In this document: positions 4,670 to 8,230 of the stretch, one piece after another | How the letters are laid out: each line of letters begins with the position of its first letter | Numbering within the stretch: the stretch's first letter is position 1 | NCBI GenBank assembly: GCA_003450915.1 | Contig: DMEM01000137.1 | Span: forward strand, 1-8,230 | Direction of reading: 5' to 3' | From: Alphaproteobacteria bacterium | Lineage (GTDB): Bacteria > Pseudomonadota > Alphaproteobacteria > UBA1280 > UBA12223 | DNA: 8,230 bases | Notes under the pieces: model-generated | The model's database searches: none | Told to the model about the DNA's origin: nothing | The model's input: the letters and a program-made list of their open reading frames with translations, nothing else | Program-made: the position numbers and the translations under genes

Positions 4670-5386
4670 ATGTCTGAAAATACGAGAAAAATGCTTGTAG
4701 GGATACACTCTATAAAATCTGCTTTAGGAAGTAAAGCTAACAAACTTGAGTCAATTTTGGTTTCAAATAACTCTGTAAATAAGTATTCTGAGCTATTAAA
4801 TGCTCTTCCAAAACAAAAAATCCAAGTTGTAGATAAAAAGTTATTAGATTCTAAGACAAACCAGCCTCACCAAGGTATTATTGCTTATTTTAAACTTTCA
4901 GCTAAACCAACTACATTAAAACAAGTTATGAATGAAACAGATCTTGTGGTTCTATTAGATCAAGTTACAGATCCTCATAATGTAGGTGCTATTGTTCGTT
5001 CTGCAAATGCTTTTGGAGCTGGTGCTGTTATTACAACATCTAAAAATGCAGCAACTGATAGCCCAATTATTGCTAAAAGCTCAAGCGGTGCTATTGAAGA
5101 TACGCCATTAATTGAAGTTACAAATTTAAGTAAAGCTATTGAGCAATTACAAAAAGAAGGTTTTTGGGTAGTAGGGCTTGATGGTTATGCAAAATCTGAA
5201 TTATCGCAAGTAGACCTAAAAGGTAAAATTGCTTTTGTAATGGGTTCTGAAGGTTCTGGTATGCGAGATTTAGTTAAAAAGAATTGCGATATATTATCGA
5301 AACTACCAATGGTTGGTAGCGTTGAATCGTTAAATGTATCTGTTGCGTGTGGAGTTTCATTATATGAGTATAAAAGGCAGAATTAA
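4670..5386 (+). CDS. rlmB: 23S rRNA (guanosine-2'-O-)-methyltransferase RlmB, TrmH/SPOUT family
   Basis: RlmB uses S-adenosylmethionine to methylate the 2'-OH of a guanosine in the 23S rRNA peptidyl-transferase region (G2251 in E. coli). At 238 residues it has the normal length. Residues 8-75 form the L30e-like substrate-binding domain (starting LVGIHSIKSALG and ending HQGIIAYF). The knotted SPOUT domain carries all three motifs: DPHNVGAIVRSANAFGA (101-117, with the conserved N104 and R110), MGSEGSGMR (191-199, E194), and LPMVGSVESLNVSVACGVSL (212-231). The knot is made by the last two. The ATG start places the first domain correctly, but the ribosome site is weak (only GAAAG-like). It stands alone, with a promoter in front and a strong terminator after. 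The related TrmH family proteins share these motifs, but the LNVSVA ending and the L30e domain favour RlmB. Confidence 0.92.
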   Translation: MSENTRKMLVGIHSIKSALGSKANKLESILVSNNSVNKYSELLNALPKQKIQVVDKKLLDSKTNQPHQGIIAYFKLSAKPTTLKQVMNETDLVVLLDQVTDPHNVGAIVRSANAFGAGAVITTSKNAATDSPIIAKSSSGAIEDTPLIEVTNLSKAIEQLQKEGFWVVGLDGYAKSELSQVDLKGKIAFVMGSEGSGMRDLVKKNCDILSKLPMVGSVESLNVSVACGVSLYEYKRQN

Positions 5387-5411
5387 AGGCGAATAATGCT
5401 TGAACTATAAG

Positions 5412-5444
5412 AAAAAAGTCATTATATTGTTAATGACTTTTTTT
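5412..5444 (+). terminator. rho-independent terminator of rlmB
   Basis: A perfect 13-bp stem, AAAAAAGTCATTA (5412-5424) with TAATGACTTTTTT (5431-5443), has a six-base loop and a T tract. The matching A run means it could also work leftward. It follows the rlmB stop by about 25 bases. Confidence 0.88.
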
Positions 5445-5537
5445 ATTACCGTTCCACCCTTTAACTCTACATTATATCTAAAAGATACACTCTATATTAT
5501 TTGTTAATTTATTATAAATATCTGAAGGAGACGTATT

Positions 5538-6068
5538 ATGTCTATTTTAGAAAAAATCGCTCAAATTCCATCTGATACTATTAATTTTGTAACAACAGAT
5601 TCGCCAGAAGCCTCATTTTTAACGGTTTCATTTATGCTTATCGGCTTTTTAATGTTTTTTGCATTTGCCTGGATTAAGTCATACCTTGCAGATTATTTTT
5701 TGCAAACAAAGGGCTTTTTTAAAGACTATGGGAAAGTAATCTCAGGTGTAGTTCTAACAATTATAGAGTTCACATTACTCTATAAGATGTATAGCCAAAT
5801 GTACTTGGTAGCGCTAGTCTTGATTTTTTATGCTATCGCTCTAGTATTCACCTTTGTTATTGAATCTGAGCAAGGCGAGAAAAAAACAATCAAGGTTGTT
5901 GAAAACGGAGAAGTAAAAGAGAAAAAGAATAATTGGAAGATTTACCATTATTCTAAGAACCGTGAGTGGGCAAAAACTCACACTCTTTATCGTTTCTTAG
6001 CAAAATATCACTTAATTTCAGGCAATCGTCCAGAAGTTGAAGTTAAGCTTTCTCAGCAAACCGCATGA
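5538..6068 (+). CDS. three-span membrane protein of unknown function
   Basis: The 176-residue protein has three hydrophobic segments (about 27-46, 66-84 and 88-108). They are followed by a soluble, basic C-terminal part of about 65 residues containing a lysine- and glutamate-rich stretch (EKKTIKVVENGEVKEKK) and an aromatic, basic segment (WKIYHYSKNREWAKTHTLYR). The N-terminus is a short amphipathic stretch with no signal peptidase site. I do not recognise the family. A strong AAGGAG lies eight bases before the ATG, which fixes the start and suggests good expression. The gene is a single unit between the rlmB terminator and its own terminator. I see no clear promoter in the AT-rich 93 bases before it. 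Nothing suggests foreign origin or damage. Confidence 0.75.
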   Translation: MSILEKIAQIPSDTINFVTTDSPEASFLTVSFMLIGFLMFFAFAWIKSYLADYFLQTKGFFKDYGKVISGVVLTIIEFTLLYKMYSQMYLVALVLIFYAIALVFTFVIESEQGEKKTIKVVENGEVKEKKNNWKIYHYSKNREWAKTHTLYRFLAKYHLISGNRPEVEVKLSQQTA

Positions 6069-6081
6069 TCGAAGTAAAATC

Positions 6082-6121
6082 AAAGCTCGTCTAATATCTT
6101 TTTATTAGGCGAGTTTTTCTT
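6082..6121 (+). terminator. rho-independent terminator after the membrane protein gene
   Basis: CTCGTCTAATA (6086-6096) pairs with TATTAGGCGAG (6103-6113), with one G-U pair and a six-base loop, followed by TTTTTCTTTTTT. It lies just after the TGA at 6066-6068. Confidence 0.87.
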
Positions 6122-6125
6122 TTTA

Positions 6126-6134
6126 TGCTATTAT
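6126..6134 (+). promoter_or_regulatory. possible extended -10 promoter of rnr
   Basis: TGCTATTAT fits the extended -10 form (TGnTATAAT) with one mismatch, about 45 bases before the rnr start. The expected -35 position falls in the preceding terminator stem and shows no consensus box, so the call rests on the extended -10 only. Confidence 0.35.
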
Positions 6135-6177
6135 AAATACTTAAAATAAAAGAATTAAAATTTAAAGGTTTATATAA

Positions 6178-8175
6178 ATGGGATTTAAAAAGAATTTTGA
6201 ACAATCAGTGTTAAAATACTTTCAAGATAATAAAGATAGAGAAGTTAGCTTTAGAACACTATGCAAAGTGTTTAATGTAAAAGGGCAGGGCCGTAATAAA
6301 ATAAAAGATGCGGTATTAAATTTAGAAGAAAAAGGTTTGTTAAGATACAAGCCTAGAAATCTGTATGTTTATTCAGATGTTAAGGTTGAAAAGCCAGTAG
6401 AAAAATCAAGAAATAATAATAACTCAGAAGTTAAAACTTTTGATGATATGATTGCTGTATATCACCAAGCAACAGACACATATCAACCTTTGCAAAATGA
6501 TTTATCAAAACTTACTTTAAATGCTTTAGAAGCAGATGCAGAAGATAATAAATTAGAAAATGGTAATATCGTTCTAATTAAACCAATGAAGCATAAAGAT
6601 AGTAAAACTGTAAAGGCAGCAAAATTTGTAAAGGTAATTGCAAAATCAATAATTGGTAATGAAAGTTTATTATCAATTATAAAAGCAGAAATTCCACATG
6701 AGTTTCCACAAGACGTTTTAGATGAAGTTGAAAAAATTGAATCAGGCATGACAGATTCTGAAATTGCTAAACGTGAAGACCTTCGTAAATTACCATTTGT
6801 AACAATTGATGGTGAAGATGCAAAAGACTTTGATGATGCGGTATTTGCAGAACCATGGATTGATCAAAAAGGTAAACACAAAGGAGGCTGCCATATTATT
6901 GTAGCAATTGCCGATGTTGCTTTTTATATTAAAAAAGGTTCAGCGTTAGAAACAGAAGCATTTACAAGAGGTAACTCAACATACTTCCCAGATATGGTTG
7001 TTCCAATGTTACCAGAAAAATTATGTAACGATTTATGCTCACTTCGTCCAAATGAAGATCGCCCGGTTATGGCAGCTCATTTGTATATTGATGATGCAGG
7101 TAGCTTGAAGAAATATAAATTCTCAAGAGCTGTAATTCACTCTCATAAACGTTTAACATATAATGATGTTCAAAAAGCTATCAATGGTAAATTTAATGAT
7201 GTAATTGATAAAGATTTCTACGAACAAGCAATTATTCCACTAGAAGATGCATTTGAAGCACTACAAGATAAAAGAACTAGACGTGGTGCATTAGAGCTTG
7301 AAACAACAGAAACTCAAATCATTTTTAATGATGAAACAGGTAATATCGATGATATTATTCCAAGATCAAGATTTAAAGCTCATATGTTAATTGAAGAACT
7401 GATGATTTTAGCAAATATTGCAGCAGCAAAAGCTTTAGAAAATTATGCATGTATGTATAGAGTGCATGATGAGCCTTCAAATGAAAAAGTTTCAAACTTA
7501 CAGAAAAATTTAGATGGTTTAAGATTTAAATTTAAAATGAATCCGAAAACAAGAAGTCCTCACGAGTTTAAAAAGCTAATTGATAAGATTGGCTCAAGAC
7601 AAGATAGAGAAACATTAATGGGTCTTATCTTGCGTTCACAATCTCAAGCTAAGTATTCTTCAGATAACGTAGGACACTTTGGTTTAGCTTTAAGCCATTA
7701 TGCTCACTTTACATCTCCAATTAGAAGATACTCAGATTTAATCGTTCATCGCTTATTAGTTGCTAGTTTAGACCTAGCAAGTGAAGGTGGAGTTAAATAT
7801 TCAAGAAAACAAGTTGAAGAAATTTCTGAACATATTAGTAAAACAGAAAGAGTTTCTCAAAAAGCAGAGTGGGATTCTAAAGAAAGATTCATCGCAAGAT
7901 TTTATTCTAAACAGATTAATAAAAATTTCAATGCAACAGTTGTTTCTGTAAACTCATTTGGTATGTTTATTAGAATTCCAGAAACAGGAGCTGAAGGCTT
8001 ATTACCATTTAGAAGCATGAAAAACGATTTTTATATTTTTGATGAACGTACAAATACTCTTCGTGGTAAGCGTACTCGTAAAGTTATTACAGTTGGTACA
8101 AAACTGAAAGTAAAACTAGCTCAAGCGAATATTATTTTCGGTAAGCTAAGTTTTGATTTTGTAAGCTTTAATTAA
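6178..8175 (+). CDS. rnr: ribonuclease R, 3'-5' exoribonuclease of the RNB family
   Basis: RNase R degrades structured RNA from the 3' end in the cytoplasm, including rRNA fragments, mRNA and tmRNA-tagged messages. Domains in order: an N-terminal winged helix (about 8-65, with FRTLCKVFNVKGQGRNKIKD), a cold-shock RNA-binding region (about 90-185), the RNB catalytic domain (about 200-530) and a C-terminal S1 domain (about 582-663). The metal site is TIDGEDAKDFDDAV (209-222), giving D211, D217, D219 and D220. HFTSPIRRYSDLIVHR (510-525) and the EELMILAN helix are also conserved. With 665 residues it is shorter than the E. coli enzyme (813) and ends right after S1, without the basic tail. AAAGG lies nine bases before the ATG. 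The winged helix and S1 domain separate it from RNase II. No terminator is visible in the 55 bases that remain. Confidence 0.95.
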   Translation: MGFKKNFEQSVLKYFQDNKDREVSFRTLCKVFNVKGQGRNKIKDAVLNLEEKGLLRYKPRNLYVYSDVKVEKPVEKSRNNNNSEVKTFDDMIAVYHQATDTYQPLQNDLSKLTLNALEADAEDNKLENGNIVLIKPMKHKDSKTVKAAKFVKVIAKSIIGNESLLSIIKAEIPHEFPQDVLDEVEKIESGMTDSEIAKREDLRKLPFVTIDGEDAKDFDDAVFAEPWIDQKGKHKGGCHIIVAIADVAFYIKKGSALETEAFTRGNSTYFPDMVVPMLPEKLCNDLCSLRPNEDRPVMAAHLYIDDAGSLKKYKFSRAVIHSHKRLTYNDVQKAINGKFNDVIDKDFYEQAIIPLEDAFEALQDKRTRRGALELETTETQIIFNDETGNIDDIIPRSRFKAHMLIEELMILANIAAAKALENYACMYRVHDEPSNEKVSNLQKNLDGLRFKFKMNPKTRSPHEFKKLIDKIGSRQDRETLMGLILRSQSQAKYSSDNVGHFGLALSHYAHFTSPIRRYSDLIVHRLLVASLDLASEGGVKYSRKQVEEISEHISKTERVSQKAEWDSKERFIARFYSKQINKNFNATVVSVNSFGMFIRIPETGAEGLLPFRSMKNDFYIFDERTNTLRGKRTRKVITVGTKLKVKLAQANIIFGKLSFDFVSFN

Positions 8176-8230
8176 TTAAATAAAGACTAAAATTCAATAA
8201 GATATATGAATATGTAAAAATGTATAAAAT

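Noticed and set aside
5451..5520. Promoter for the three-span membrane protein.
   Set aside because: Several AT-rich hexamers resemble -10 boxes, but none has a plausible -35 partner at the right spacing.
6483..6749. Open frame of 88 codons on the minus strand.
   Set aside because: It lies wholly within rnr, whose frame here encodes the RNA-binding region; no promoter or ribosome site is seen.
8204..8230. Possible start of another gene (ATG at 8220).
   Set aside because: Only a few codons fit in the window, and no Shine-Dalgarno sequence precedes it.

Overview
The window looks like a piece of an AT-rich (roughly one-third G+C by eye), probably host-associated Gram-negative genome. Reduced Alphaproteobacteria (Rickettsiales, Holosporales, or the low-GC gut lineages) fit best, judging by the style of RNase R and RlmB; this placement is inference. 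It splits into a decayed prophage tail module (about 1-3906), a repeat-rich junction (about 3907-4139), and a housekeeping segment (4140-8175).

Prophage part. It opens with the end of a two-frame tail assembly chaperone, with an A AAA AAG slip site directly before the zero-frame stop. A membrane-anchored accessory gene of unknown function follows on the opposite strand, with its own promoter; its stop codon and that of the chaperone both lie in the loop of one shared terminator hairpin. Next come broken structural genes: a tape measure stump whose expected ATG is ATA, a tail-tip (J-like) fragment split by a frameshift at an A run, and one ORF that joins a Mu gp47-like (baseplate J) segment to a Mu gp48-like (DUF2313) segment. 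A short tail fibre gene and a possible fibre assembly partner close the module, ended by a good terminator. J-like tip proteins belong to non-contractile tails and gp47/gp48 to contractile ones, so either the phage was mosaic or deletions have joined two tail modules.

Junction. There are three direct copies of a 19-bp motif without any transposase, and a stretch resembling an initiator tRNA with its anticodon arm deleted. These could mark an old mobile-element end or prophage boundary.

Housekeeping part. tRNA-Tyr(GUA) lies on the minus strand with encoded CCA, a terminator, and a promoter embedded in a perfect 12-bp inverted repeat. A small DUF3955-like membrane protein (minus) and rlmB (plus) diverge from two promoters that occupy nearly the same base pairs. 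An unrecognised three-span membrane protein and rnr (RNase R) follow on the plus strand. tRNA-Tyr, rlmB and rnr all serve RNA supply, modification or turnover, but each unit has its own terminator, so they look like separate transcription units. I found no complete undescribed system. The best leads are the prophage accessory gene, the recoding site, the repeat cluster and the overlapping divergent promoters.
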